This document shows positions 54,768 through 63,704 of a stretch of DNA of 64,000 bases, piece by piece (positions within the stretch are counted from its first letter, which is position 1; every line of letters starts with the position of its first letter). The stretch covers positions 1 to 64,000 of the forward strand of contig CAWDUJ010000004.1 in NCBI GenBank assembly GCA_963805455.1, given 5' to 3'. The position numbers and the translations under genes are program-made. The notes below the pieces were generated by a model. It saw nothing but the letters and a program-made list of their open reading frames with translations, ran no database searches and was not told the origin of the DNA. The stretch is from VRUE01 sp963805455 (GTDB lineage: Bacteria; Actinomycetota; Thermoleophilia; Solirubrobacterales; 70-9).

Positions 54768-55346
54768 ATGGCTCTCCTGGTCAGAACGACGATCGTCGCC
54801 TCGCTGAGCGCCCTTGCGGTGGCGGCGCTCTCCGCCTGCGGCGGCGAAGACGCGAAGCTGCTGCCGGGTGAAACCGCGCGGGAGATCACCGCGAACCTCG
54901 ACTCCGTCAAGCAGCTCACCGACGAAGGCGACTGTGTCGGCGCTGAAAGCGCGGCGGCCCAGGTCGGCGAACAGATCGAAGCGCTGAGCGGCGTCGACCG
55001 CAAGCTGAAGGAAGCTCTCGACAAGGGCGCCGAACGGCTGAACGAAGTCGTCGACGAATGCGAACAGGCGGAAGAACCCGAGGCGGTGGCACCCGCCGAA
55101 ATCCCCACCGACGAAGCTGAAGAAGCGCCCGACAAGAAGGCCGAAAAGGAAGAAGAGAAAGCGGAAAAGGAACGCGAAAAGGAAGAACGCGCGCAGGAAA
55201 AAGAAGCGCCGCCGCCTGCCCCGGAAAACGAAGCCGGACCACCCGGGCAGGAAAAAATCCCGCCAGGACAGGAAAAGAAGGAAGAACCCTCCTCGGGTGG
55301 GGTCGAATCGGCGAGCCCGGTCGAAAACGGACGGGGCGAACAGTGA
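54768..55346 (+). CDS. Lipoprotein with highly charged tail, paired with a Ser/Thr kinase
   Basis: A 192-residue putative lipoprotein: signal with lipobox LSAC followed by GGEDAKLLPG (lipidated Cys near 24). A helical domain of about 90 residues has two more cysteines (EGDCVG, DECEQ). The C-terminal third is almost entirely Glu, Lys, Pro (EEKAEKEREKEERAQEKE). Function unknown. The stop overlaps the kinase start, so it may be the extracytoplasmic sensor or a substrate for the kinase. The codon use in this gene (many GAA, few GAG) differs visibly from its neighbours. Confidence 0.75.
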   Translation: MALLVRTTIVASLSALAVAALSACGGEDAKLLPGETAREITANLDSVKQLTDEGDCVGAESAAAQVGEQIEALSGVDRKLKEALDKGAERLNEVVDECEQAEEPEAVAPAEIPTDEAEEAPDKKAEKEEEKAEKEREKEERAQEKEAPPPAPENEAGPPGQEKIPPGQEKKEEPSSGGVESASPVENGRGEQ

Positions 55347-56554
55347 TGGAGGCCGGGCTCCTATCCGGGCGCTATGAGATCGACGGGCGCCTCGGCTCGG
55401 GCGGGATGTCGACGGTGCATCGGGCAACCGACCGCATCCTCGAGCGCACCGTCGCGGTCAAGATCCTCGCCGAGCACCTCTCCGACGACGACCGGTTCGT
55501 CGCCCGCTTCCGGCGCGAGGCGCTCGCCGTCGCGAAACTGATCCACCCCAACATCGTCCAGGTCTACGACACCGGGATCGACCAGGGGCGCCATTACATC
55601 GTCATGGAGTTCGTCGAGGGGCGCTCCGGAGCTCAGATCCTGCAGAGCCAGGGCTCGCTCGAGCCGAGGTTCGCGGCCGAGATCGGGATCCAGTCCTGCG
55701 CCGGGCTCGACTATGCCCATCGCCGCGGGATCATCCACCGCGACGTCAAGCCGGGGAACCTGATGATCGTCGGCGGCCCGCTCGGCGGCGACGAGCTGAC
55801 GGTGAAACTGACCGACTTCGGGATCGCCCGGGCGATCGAACAGACGCGGATCACCCAGGTCGGCTCGGTGGTCGGAACCGCGGCCTACCTGTCTCCCGAG
55901 CAGGTGCGGGGCGAGGAGGCGACGCCGGCCACCGACGTCTACGCGCTCGGCGTCGTCATCTACCAGTTCCTTACCGGGCGCCTCCCCTACGAGGGATCGA
56001 CCCTCGCCGAGCTCGCGGTCCGTCAGCAGAACGAGAGCCCGCTCCCTCCCAGCACCTATAACGACGAAGTGCCGGAGACTCTGGGCGGGGCGGTGTTGCG
56101 GGCCCTCGAGGGCGACACGAGCAGGCGCTACGCAAGCGCCGACGAGTTCGCCGGCGGCCTCCGGCTCGGCCTCGAAGGCGAGGACGTGACGCTGCCGATG
56201 GACGAGGGAACCGAGGCGACGAGGGTCCTGGGGGGCGAGCCCGCGACCCGCCGCCTGGACGAGACCGGCCGGACCGAGTTCAGGCCCGTCCCGCCGCCGC
56301 GCCCGCGCGGGACCGAACCACCGCCCCCGGTGGCCCCACCCCCATCCGCCCCCGCGAAGCGCGGCATGTTCTCGCGGTTCGCGAGGTTCGTCCTGGCGAT
56401 GGTCGCGCTGGTCCTGATCGCGGCCGCGGTCGCGACCGCGGTGATCCTCGCGACCGACCGCGCCAGCGGCGTCCACGCGAAGGAAGTGGCCGGCGACTCA
56501 GTGAACAAGGTCGTGGACGAGTTCAAGGAACTGGTCGAAAAGAACACGGAATGA
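55346..56554 (+). CDS. PknB-like membrane Ser/Thr protein kinase
   Basis: A 402-residue kinase: GSGGMSTVHRA (P-loop), VAVKIL (Lys), HRDVKPGNLMIV (catalytic), TDFGIARAI and TAAYLSPEQ (activation/APE). A Pro/Arg-rich linker (about 310-345) precedes one membrane helix (VLAMVALVLIAAAVATAVIL) and a short extracytoplasmic tail (residues about 378-402) without PASTA repeats. Signal input probably comes from the coupled lipoprotein. Start is taken as ATG 55346, overlapping the lipoprotein stop; GTG 55343 is equally possible. Confidence 0.9.
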   Translation: MEAGLLSGRYEIDGRLGSGGMSTVHRATDRILERTVAVKILAEHLSDDDRFVARFRREALAVAKLIHPNIVQVYDTGIDQGRHYIVMEFVEGRSGAQILQSQGSLEPRFAAEIGIQSCAGLDYAHRRGIIHRDVKPGNLMIVGGPLGGDELTVKLTDFGIARAIEQTRITQVGSVVGTAAYLSPEQVRGEEATPATDVYALGVVIYQFLTGRLPYEGSTLAELAVRQQNESPLPPSTYNDEVPETLGGAVLRALEGDTSRRYASADEFAGGLRLGLEGEDVTLPMDEGTEATRVLGGEPATRRLDETGRTEFRPVPPPRPRGTEPPPPVAPPPSAPAKRGMFSRFARFVLAMVALVLIAAAVATAVILATDRASGVHAKEVAGDSVNKVVDEFKELVEKNTE

Positions 56555-56561
56555 GGTCGTG

Positions 56562-56669
56562 GGGGGTCCGGGCCACCCTCCTCTCTCAACTTTTTGGAAT
56601 TTCTAGGCGTTCTCCGCGAAACGCCGGGGCCAAAAAGTACAAGCCGTTCGGAGGGAGGCCCGAACCCCC
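56562..56669. repeat. 108-nt triple-nested inverted repeat
   Basis: Outer arms 56562-56581 and 56650-56669 (20 bp, two mismatches) enclose ACTTTTTGG/CCAAAAAGT (56589-56597 and 56630-56638), which encloses GGCGTT/AACGCC (56606-56611 and 56620-56625). Outer and inner stems share the same centre (56615.5). It lies between the convergent kinase and tgt genes and may act as a bidirectional terminator or as a mobile palindromic unit. Confidence 0.75.
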
Positions 56670-56691
56670 AGACGGCCGCATTCCGGGTCCT

Positions 56692-57900
56692 TTAAGACCG
56701 TGAGCTGTATGGCGAGCCTCCGGACATGATGCTGGAGCTGTAGTCGCTGAACTTCCCGGCCTCGATGGAGCGCCGCGCGCCCGACAACAGGTGATGCAGG
56801 AAGGTGAGGTTGTGGAGGCAGAGGAGGCGGACGGCGGTCAGCTCCTCGGCCCGCGAGAGGTAGGAGAGGTAGTCGCGGTCGTGGCGGGTGCAGGCGTCGC
56901 AGGGGCAGCCCTCGACGAGCGGCTCTCGGTTTCCCTCCCAGCCGGCCTTGCGGAGGTCGAGGCGGAAGCGCTCGCCCGGGTCGGGGACGAGCGCGGTGCC
57001 GTGGCGGGCGAGGCGGGTTGGGATGGCGCAGTCGAAGACGTCGAGGCCGAGGGCGATGCCGGCCATCAGGTCGTCAATGTCGCCGATTCCGAGCAGGTGC
57101 TTCGGGGCCTCTTCGGGCAGGAGCGGCGCGGTCAGCTCGAGCACGCCCCGCATCTCCTCCTTGTCGCGCCCGAGCGTCCCGCCGATCGCGATCCCGTCGA
57201 CCGCCGAGTCCGAGACGGCCTGCGCCGACTCGCGCCGAAGATCCTCGTGGATGCCGCCCTGGACGATCCCGAACACCGCCTGGCGCTCGGGGCCGTGGCG
57301 GTCGTGCCACTCGAGGCAGCGGCCGAGCCAGCGATGCGTCCTCTCCATCGATCGCGCGGTGTACTCGCGGTCGGCGTGGTAGGGCGTGCACTCGTCGAAG
57401 ACGAGCGCGATGTCGGAGCCGAGCTTGGCCTGCACCTCCATCGAGACCTCGGGTGAGATGAACAGCTCCGCGCCGTCCCGGTAGGAGCGGAAGCTGACCC
57501 CGTCCTCGTCGATCTTGACGACCGAGCCGTGCCCTCCTCCCGGCCGCCCGCTGCCCTTGACCTCGTCGGCGACGCCGCCGTGGGCCAGGGAGAAGACCTG
57601 GAAGCCGCCTGAGTCGGTTATCAGCGCCCGCTCCCAACCCATGAACCCGTGGAGGCCCCCGGCCGCGGCGATCCGGTCGGGGCCCGGGGAGACGAACAGG
57701 TGGTAGGTGTTGCCGAGGATCAGCTGATAGCCGAGCGCGGCGACCTCGTCACCGTCGAGCGAGCGGACCGTCCCCTTGGTCGCGAGCGGGATGAAGGCGG
57801 GCGTCTCGACCGGGCCGTGGACGGTCTGCAGCACCCCCGCCCTGGCGGCGCCGTCACTGGCTCCGATCTCGAAGCTCAGCCGCTGCGGGTCAAGCCTCAT
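56692..57900 (-). CDS. tgt: Queuine/preQ1 tRNA-guanine transglycosylase
   Basis: A 402-residue TIM-barrel enzyme that exchanges guanine-34 for preQ1 in tRNAs with GUN anticodons. The catalytic Asp residues lie in ITDSGGFQVFSL and GLDVFDCAIPTRLARHGTAL; the zinc site is CPCDACTRHDRDYLSY with the following RLLCLHNLTFLH. It is the last gene of the glycolytic operon and overlaps gpmI by 11 bp, which is an unusual pairing. Confidence 0.93.
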   Translation of the reverse strand: MRLDPQRLSFEIGASDGAARAGVLQTVHGPVETPAFIPLATKGTVRSLDGDEVAALGYQLILGNTYHLFVSPGPDRIAAAGGLHGFMGWERALITDSGGFQVFSLAHGGVADEVKGSGRPGGGHGSVVKIDEDGVSFRSYRDGAELFISPEVSMEVQAKLGSDIALVFDECTPYHADREYTARSMERTHRWLGRCLEWHDRHGPERQAVFGIVQGGIHEDLRRESAQAVSDSAVDGIAIGGTLGRDKEEMRGVLELTAPLLPEEAPKHLLGIGDIDDLMAGIALGLDVFDCAIPTRLARHGTALVPDPGERFRLDLRKAGWEGNREPLVEGCPCDACTRHDRDYLSYLSRAEELTAVRLLCLHNLTFLHHLLSGARRSIEAGKFSDYSSSIMSGGSPYSSRS

Positions 57901-59410
57901 CGAGCAACGACCGCCCGCTCATCGCCTCCGGCTGCTCGATTCCGAGCAGCTGCAAAGCGGTCGGGGCGACGTCGGCCAGGACCCCGCCCGAGCGCAGCTC
58001 GAGCCCGGCCGCGGTGACGATCAGCGGCACCGGGTTCAGCGAGTGGGCGGTGTTGGGCGAGCCGTCGGGCTCGAGCATGTGGTCGCAATTGCCGTGGTCG
58101 GCGGTGATGATGCAGGCACCGCCGGTATCGATGACCGCAGCGACGACCTCGCCGAGACAGGCGTCGACCGCTTCGACCGCGGTGACCGCGGCCGGGATCA
58201 CGCCGGTGTGGCCGACCATGTCCGGGTTGGCGAAGTTGAGGACCCCGAAGCCGTACTCGCCGCCCGACCAGCCGTCGACGAACGCGGCGGCGGCGGCCCG
58301 GGCGCTCATCTCCGGCTTGCGGTCATAGGTCGGGACCTCGCGCGCGGACTCGACCAGCCGCCGGTCTTCCCCCTCCCACTCCTGCTCGCGGCCGCCGTTG
58401 AAGAAGTAGGTGACGTGGGCGTACTTCTCGGTCTCGGCGACGTGGAGCTGGCGCCTGCCGGACTCGGCGATCACCTCGGCCAGGGTCGTCTGCGGGCGCG
58501 CCTCGGGGAAGGCGACCGGGTAGGGCCAGCCCTGGCGGTACTCGGTCATCGTCGTCAGGTCGAGGACCGGGCCGCCGCTGCGCGAGAACTCCTCGAAGCC
58601 GGGTTCGGCCAGCGCCCGGGTCAGCTCGCGGGCGCGATCGGGGCGGAAGTTGAGGAAGATCGCGACGTCGCCCGCCGCCGCCCCGTCGTACCCGCCGATC
58701 ACCGTCGGCTTGATGAACTCGTCGGTCTCGTCGCGGTCGTATGAGGCCTTGATCGACTCCGCCGAGGTCTCGGCGCCGAGGCCGCGGCCGTGGACGATCG
58801 CGTCATAGGCGAGCTTGGTCCGCTCCCAGCGGGTGTCGCGATCCATCGCGTAGAAGCGGCCGGAGACGGTTCCGACCCGACCCGCCCGGTAAAGCCAGCG
58901 CTCGAGCTCCTCGACGTAGCCGGCGCCTCCGTGGGGCAGGGTGTCGCGGCCGTCGGTGAAGGCGTGGAAGACGACGTCGGGGACGCCCTCCTGGGTGGCG
59001 AGCTCGATCGCGGCCTCGATGTGCTCCCAGCCGGAGTGGACGCCGCCGTCGGAGACGAGCCCGAGCAGGTGGAGCCGGCCGCGGGGACTGCGGCGGGCAC
59101 GCTCACAGGCCGCCCTCAGGGCATCGTTCTCGAAGAAGCTGCCGTCGGCGACCGCGTCGTCGATTCGGGCCAGGTCCTGCTTGACGACGGCGCCGGCGCC
59201 GAGGTTGAGGTGGCCGACCTCGGAGTTGCCCATCTGCCCTTCGGGGAGGCCGACGTCGCGCCCCTGGGCGGAGAGCTGCGTGTGGGGGAACTCCGCCCAG
59301 AGCCGGTCGAAGACCGGCGTCTCGGCGAGCGAGATCGCGTTGCCGGGGCCGGAGTCGGCGATACCCCAGCCGTCGAGGATGACCAGCGCGACCGAGGGGA
59401 CGGTGGGCAC
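57890..59410 (-). CDS. gpmI: 2,3-bisphosphoglycerate-independent phosphoglycerate mutase
   Basis: A 506-residue Mn-dependent mutase of the alkaline phosphatase superfamily interconverting 3- and 2-phosphoglycerate. VALVILDGWGIADSGPGNAI is followed by the phospho-Ser region GLPEGQMGNSEVGHLNLGAG, then YVEELERW, NFRPDRARELTRAL and the C-terminal metal cluster ITADHGNCDHM. GTG start 59410 overlaps the tpiA stop by one base, so the two are tightly coupled. Confidence 0.95.
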   Translation of the reverse strand: MPTVPSVALVILDGWGIADSGPGNAISLAETPVFDRLWAEFPHTQLSAQGRDVGLPEGQMGNSEVGHLNLGAGAVVKQDLARIDDAVADGSFFENDALRAACERARRSPRGRLHLLGLVSDGGVHSGWEHIEAAIELATQEGVPDVVFHAFTDGRDTLPHGGAGYVEELERWLYRAGRVGTVSGRFYAMDRDTRWERTKLAYDAIVHGRGLGAETSAESIKASYDRDETDEFIKPTVIGGYDGAAAGDVAIFLNFRPDRARELTRALAEPGFEEFSRSGGPVLDLTTMTEYRQGWPYPVAFPEARPQTTLAEVIAESGRRQLHVAETEKYAHVTYFFNGGREQEWEGEDRRLVESAREVPTYDRKPEMSARAAAAAFVDGWSGGEYGFGVLNFANPDMVGHTGVIPAAVTAVEAVDACLGEVVAAVIDTGGACIITADHGNCDHMLEPDGSPNTAHSLNPVPLIVTAAGLELRSGGVLADVAPTALQLLGIEQPEAMSGRSLLDEA

Positions 59411-60186
59411 TACCCGGCCGCCTCGACGATCGCCGCGAATTCGGCCGGATCGAGGCTGGCGCCGCCGACCAGGGCCCCGTCGATGTCGGGCTGGGCCATC
59501 AGCTCGGCCGCGTTGTCGGGCTTGACCGAGCCGCCGTAGAGGATCCGGACCCGGTCGGCCTCCGCCCCGCCCTCGCGCAGCACGTCGCGGATGAAGGCGA
59601 TCGTCTCCTGGGCCTGCTCGGGGGTCGCGGTGCGACCTGTCCCGATCGCCCAGATCGGCTCGTAGGCGATCGTCACCTCCGCCACCCGGGTCGGATCGAC
59701 GGCGGCGAGATCGGCCCGCAGCTGGCCCTCGAGCACGGCGTCAGTCTGTTCCGCGTCACGGGCCTCCTCGGTCTCGCCGACACAGAGGATCGGGTCGAGA
59801 CCCGCCGCGAGCGCCGCCGGGACCTTGCGAGCCAGGGCCTCGTCGGTCTCGCCGAAGAGCTGGCGGCGCTCGGAGTGGCCGAGGATGACCGCCTCGACGT
59901 CGGCCTCGACCAGCATCGGCGCCGAGACCTCACCGGTGAACGCCCCGGACTCCCCCTCGTGCATGTTCTGGGCGGCGACACGGACGGCGCTCCCGCGCGA
60001 TCGCTCGACCACCTCGCTCAGCGCGAGGAAGGACGGGCAGATGACGACGTCGTGCTGGGTGGCGGCGATTCGCGGCAGCAGCGCGTCGACGAACTCCGCC
60101 GCCTCGGCGACGGTCTTGTTCATCTTCCAGTTGGCGGCCAATAACGGGGTCCGCGTGCTCTGCTCCCGCTCGCTCGCGCTCATCAT
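59410..60186 (-). CDS. tpiA: Triosephosphate isomerase
   Basis: A 258-residue TIM-barrel isomerase. Catalytic segments: AANWKMNKTV (Lys), LGHSERRQLFGETDE (His) and AYEPIWAIGTGRT (Glu), plus ILYGGSVKPDNA for phosphate binding. The usual start is close to NWKMN, but here ten residues of Ser/Glu/Arg-rich sequence (MMSASEREQSTRTP) precede it. They are encoded by the repeat element that spans the pgk/tpiA junction. ATG 60186 overlaps the pgk stop (ATGATGA); ATG 60183 is the alternative. Confidence 0.95.
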   Translation of the reverse strand: MMSASEREQSTRTPLLAANWKMNKTVAEAAEFVDALLPRIAATQHDVVICPSFLALSEVVERSRGSAVRVAAQNMHEGESGAFTGEVSAPMLVEADVEAVILGHSERRQLFGETDEALARKVPAALAAGLDPILCVGETEEARDAEQTDAVLEGQLRADLAAVDPTRVAEVTIAYEPIWAIGTGRTATPEQAQETIAFIRDVLREGGAEADRVRILYGGSVKPDNAAELMAQPDIDGALVGGASLDPAEFAAIVEAAG

Positions 60187-60230
60187 CCCCGGTTTCCTCG
60201 CTCGCTCGCACCCGCGTCCGCCGCGGACCC
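60147..60230 (-). repeat. 84-nt palindromic element, copy B (pgk/tpiA junction)
   Basis: On the minus strand GGGTCCGCG opens (60222-60230) and CGCGGACCC closes (60147-60155) an 84-nt unit with GGACGCGGGTGCGAGC, ACCGG and ATGAGCGCGAGCGAGCG-G-GAGCAGAG inside. It encodes the last residues of pgk and the first of tpiA. Length equals copy A exactly; the closing arms differ in sequence but are again perfectly complementary. Confidence 0.75.
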
Positions 60231-61499
60231 GCGGTCTAGTAGTGCCTCCACTCCGGGCAGGGTTTTTCCCTCCAATAGCTCCAAGGATGCTCCTCCTCCG
60301 GTTGAAATCCAGTCGATTCGGTCGGCCAGCCCGAACTGGTGCACTGCCGCGACCGAATCGCCGCCGCCGACCACGGTCATCCCCGGCGCCGCGGCGACCG
60401 CCTCGGCGACGGTGCGGGTCGCCGCGGCGAAGGGCTCGAGCTCGAAGGCGCCCATCGGGCCGTTCCAGAGGACCGTTCCGGCCGCGGCGATCGCCTCCGC
60501 GTAGGAGGCCGCGGTGCGGGGGCCGACGTCGAGGCCCATCCAGCCGTCGGGGACCTCGACCCCGTCGCTCTCGCGGCGCTCGGTCTCGGCGTCGAAGCTC
60601 CTGCCGAGGACGAGGTCGACGGGGAGCTCCAGATCGCAGTCCGATCCCTCGGCCCGCCTCAGCGCCTCGGCGGCGAGCTTCACCCCCTCCTCCTCGACCA
60701 GCGAGTCGCCGGTGGCGATCCCCTCGGCGCGGAAGAAGCTGAAGCACATCGCGCCGCCGATCAGGATCCGGTCGGCGATCTCGAGAAAGCGGTCGATGAC
60801 CCCGACCTTGTCGGAGACCTTGGCGCCGCCGAGGACGACCACCAGGGGCCGCGCGGGGGATTCGACGACGGCGGTCAGCTCGGTGACCTCGCGCTCGAGC
60901 AGAAGCCCGGCGTAGCCGGGCAGGAGGTGGGCGACGCCCTCGGTGCTGGCGTGGGCCCGATGGGCGGCGCCGAAGGCATCGTTGACGTAGATTCCGGCGA
61001 GGGCGGCGAGCCGCCGCGCCAACCCGGGGTCGTTCTCGGTCTCACCCGGCTCGAAGCGGAGGTTCTCGAGCAGCAGAATCTCGCCCGGGCCGAGCCCGGC
61101 GGCCAGCTCCTCGACCTCGGCGCCGACCACCGCCGGCGCCTGCCCGACCTCGGCGCCGAGGAGCTCGGCGAGGCGGGCGCCGACCGGCGCCATCGAGAGC
61201 TCGGGGTCGGGCTTGCCGCCGGGACGCCCTAGGTGCGAGGCGAGGACGATCGAGGCGCCGCGCTCACGCAGGAGTTCGATCGTCGGCAGCGCCGCCCTGA
61301 TCCGGGTGTCGTCTCCGACGACATATTCCGCCGCCTCCTCTGCTCCCGCTCGCCCGGGAGAGTCAGATATGGATCCGGGCTCGCTCCCGCGTCCGGGGGC
61401 GGCGGGCGTGGCTTTCAAAGGTACGTTGAAATCCACGCGGAGCAGCACCCGCTCGCCCGCGACGGGGGCGTCGCGGACGCTTGCCTTCGAGAAGCTCAC
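60183..61499 (-). CDS. pgk: Phosphoglycerate kinase with an in-frame insertion
   Basis: A 438-residue kinase producing ATP from 1,3-bisphosphoglycerate. RVLLRVDFNVPL, LASHLGRPGG, the substrate region ENLRFEPGE, VVLGGAKVSDK and GGGDSVAAV are intact. After RVDFNVPL a segment of 34 residues (about 29-62) replaces the usual 6-8 before DDTRIRA; it is rich in Ala, Gly, Pro and Glu and is encoded by the repeat element at 61328-61405. The C-terminus also ends in repeat-encoded sequence (GSAADAGASERGNRG). The insertion sits in a surface loop, so activity is probably kept. Confidence 0.95.
   Translation of the reverse strand: MSFSKASVRDAPVAGERVLLRVDFNVPLKATPAAPGRGSEPGSISDSPGRAGAEEAAEYVVGDDTRIRAALPTIELLRERGASIVLASHLGRPGGKPDPELSMAPVGARLAELLGAEVGQAPAVVGAEVEELAAGLGPGEILLLENLRFEPGETENDPGLARRLAALAGIYVNDAFGAAHRAHASTEGVAHLLPGYAGLLLEREVTELTAVVESPARPLVVVLGGAKVSDKVGVIDRFLEIADRILIGGAMCFSFFRAEGIATGDSLVEEEGVKLAAEALRRAEGSDCDLELPVDLVLGRSFDAETERRESDGVEVPDGWMGLDVGPRTAASYAEAIAAAGTVLWNGPMGAFELEPFAAATRTVAEAVAAAPGMTVVGGGDSVAAVHQFGLADRIDWISTGGGASLELLEGKTLPGVEALLDRGSAADAGASERGNRG
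61328..61405 (-). repeat. 78-nt palindromic element, copy C (inside pgk)
   Basis: Terminal arms CCGCCGCC (61398-61405) and GGCGGCGG (61328-61335) enclose GGACGCGGGAGCGAGC and GCGAGCGGGAGCAGAG. The latter 16-mer is identical in copy B (60158-60173). The element is in frame within pgk and accounts for most of the extra residues after RVDFNVPL. Confidence 0.75.
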
Positions 61500-61512
61500 C
61501 GTCGCGAGTCGC

Positions 61513-62514
<1,002 letters not shown>

Positions 62515-62542
62515 TGCGTAGTCCCTTTCTCGAGTCGTTTGC

Positions 62543-62905
62543 TCAGTCGGAGCCGACCGTTACCTCGATTTCATACCCGTCGGGGTCCTGGAGGAATGCC
62601 GAGTATGAACCGGATCCGTGCGAGCGGTGATCGCCGGGCTCGCCGGTGCTTGTGCCTCCGACTGCGACGCCACCCTCCCACGCGGCCTTGACCGCGACGA
62701 TCCCCAGCCCGGAGAAGCAGAGCAGCCCGAAACCCGGGTTCGGTTCACGGTGGGAGGAGATGAAAAACACCGGTTTCGCGATGCCCCAGCCGATCGTCTC
62801 GTCCTCCTCGAAGTGCCGGCGCCAGCCGAGCGGCGCCAGCATCGAGTCATAAAATGCCGCGCTCCGCGGCAGATCCGAGACCTCGAGCAGGACGTGGTGG
62901 AGCAT
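62543..62905 (-). CDS. VOC-family (glyoxalase-like) protein
   Basis: A 120-residue vicinal-oxygen-chelate protein: MLHHVLLEVSDLPRSAAFYD with a first-metal His, and the C-terminal FLQDPDGYEIEVTVGSD with the metal Glu. Members are glyoxalases, dioxygenases or resistance proteins; the reaction is unknown. ATG 62905 is used (a longer frame upstream lies over the ABC permease gene). It lies 28 bp upstream of gap on the same strand. Confidence 0.83.
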   Translation of the reverse strand: MLHHVLLEVSDLPRSAAFYDSMLAPLGWRRHFEEDETIGWGIAKPVFFISSHREPNPGFGLLCFSGLGIVAVKAAWEGGVAVGGTSTGEPGDHRSHGSGSYSAFLQDPDGYEIEVTVGSD

Positions 62906-62948
62906 GGCAGCGGAGGCTATACAGGCGACCGCCCCGGTGCGGAGACGG

Positions 62949-63704
62949 CTACCCGCCGCGGGGGGTCCAGCGGAAGTAGCGGATCGCGAGCAGGAGGCCG
63001 GCGACGCCCCAGGCGGCGACGACGGCGAGGTGGTGCCATGGAATCCCGGTTCGGTCGACGTAGACGGCGAAGAAGGCCTGGAAGAAGTGGCGGACCGGGA
63101 AGAAGTCGGCGAAGTGGATGACGCCGCCCGGCAGCTCGCCGTCGGGGATGAAGACGCCGGAGAGGAAGTAGAGCGGCAGCAGCAGCGCGTTGACGATCGG
63201 TGCCGCGGCATCCTGGGAGGGGATCGCGGCGGTCAGCGCGATCCCGAGGCAGCAGAACGATGCCGCCCCAACCGCGAGGACGACCAGCAGCTCGGGCAGG
63301 TGCGCCCAGGGGATCCCGACTCCGTAGATGACGCGCCCGATCCCGACGACGATCGAGAACATCAGCAGCGAGAGGACGATCGAGTTGCCGATTTTGCCGG
63401 CGATGAAGACCCAGGCGGGCATCGGGGTGCCCCGGCCTCGCTTCAGGCGCCCGTCCTCGCGCGCGATCACGACCGTCATCGCCAGCGTCTGCATCGTCGC
63501 CGAGATCACCGCCAGGGTGATGATCGCCGGGACGTAGTAGGTGGTCGCCTCGATCCCGCCCTCTTCGGCGATCTTGGCTTCGCCGAAGACGACGGCGAAG
63601 ATCAGCAGGAGCAGGACCGGGAACATCACGGTGAAGAAGACGGCAGCCGGATTGCGCCAGAAGACCTTCTGGTCAAACCGCAGCTGGTGCAGGACGAGCC
63701 TCAT
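62949..63704 (-). CDS. ABC-2 type transporter permease
   Basis: A 251-residue membrane protein with about six helices: the first follows FWRNPAAVFFTVMFPVLLLL, and the last part reads IRYFRWTPRGG. It has the ABC-2 motif region LKRGRGTPMPAWVFIAGK between helices and pairs with the ATPase encoded just upstream. The exporter probably carries a drug, lipid or polysaccharide. The gene overlaps the ATPase stop by 4 bp. Confidence 0.87.
   Translation of the reverse strand: MRLVLHQLRFDQKVFWRNPAAVFFTVMFPVLLLLIFAVVFGEAKIAEEGGIEATTYYVPAIITLAVISATMQTLAMTVVIAREDGRLKRGRGTPMPAWVFIAGKIGNSIVLSLLMFSIVVGIGRVIYGVGIPWAHLPELLVVLAVGAASFCCLGIALTAAIPSQDAAAPIVNALLLPLYFLSGVFIPDGELPGGVIHFADFFPVRHFFQAFFAVYVDRTGIPWHHLAVVAAWGVAGLLLAIRYFRWTPRGG

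Noticed and set aside
60187..60747. Upstream extension of the tpiA frame
   Set aside because: It lies over pgk in another frame and is Arg/Gly-rich without homology; tpiA begins at its NWKMN region.
62906..63211. Upstream extension of the VOC protein frame
   Set aside because: It overlaps the ABC permease in another frame and is Ser/Pro-rich shadow sequence.
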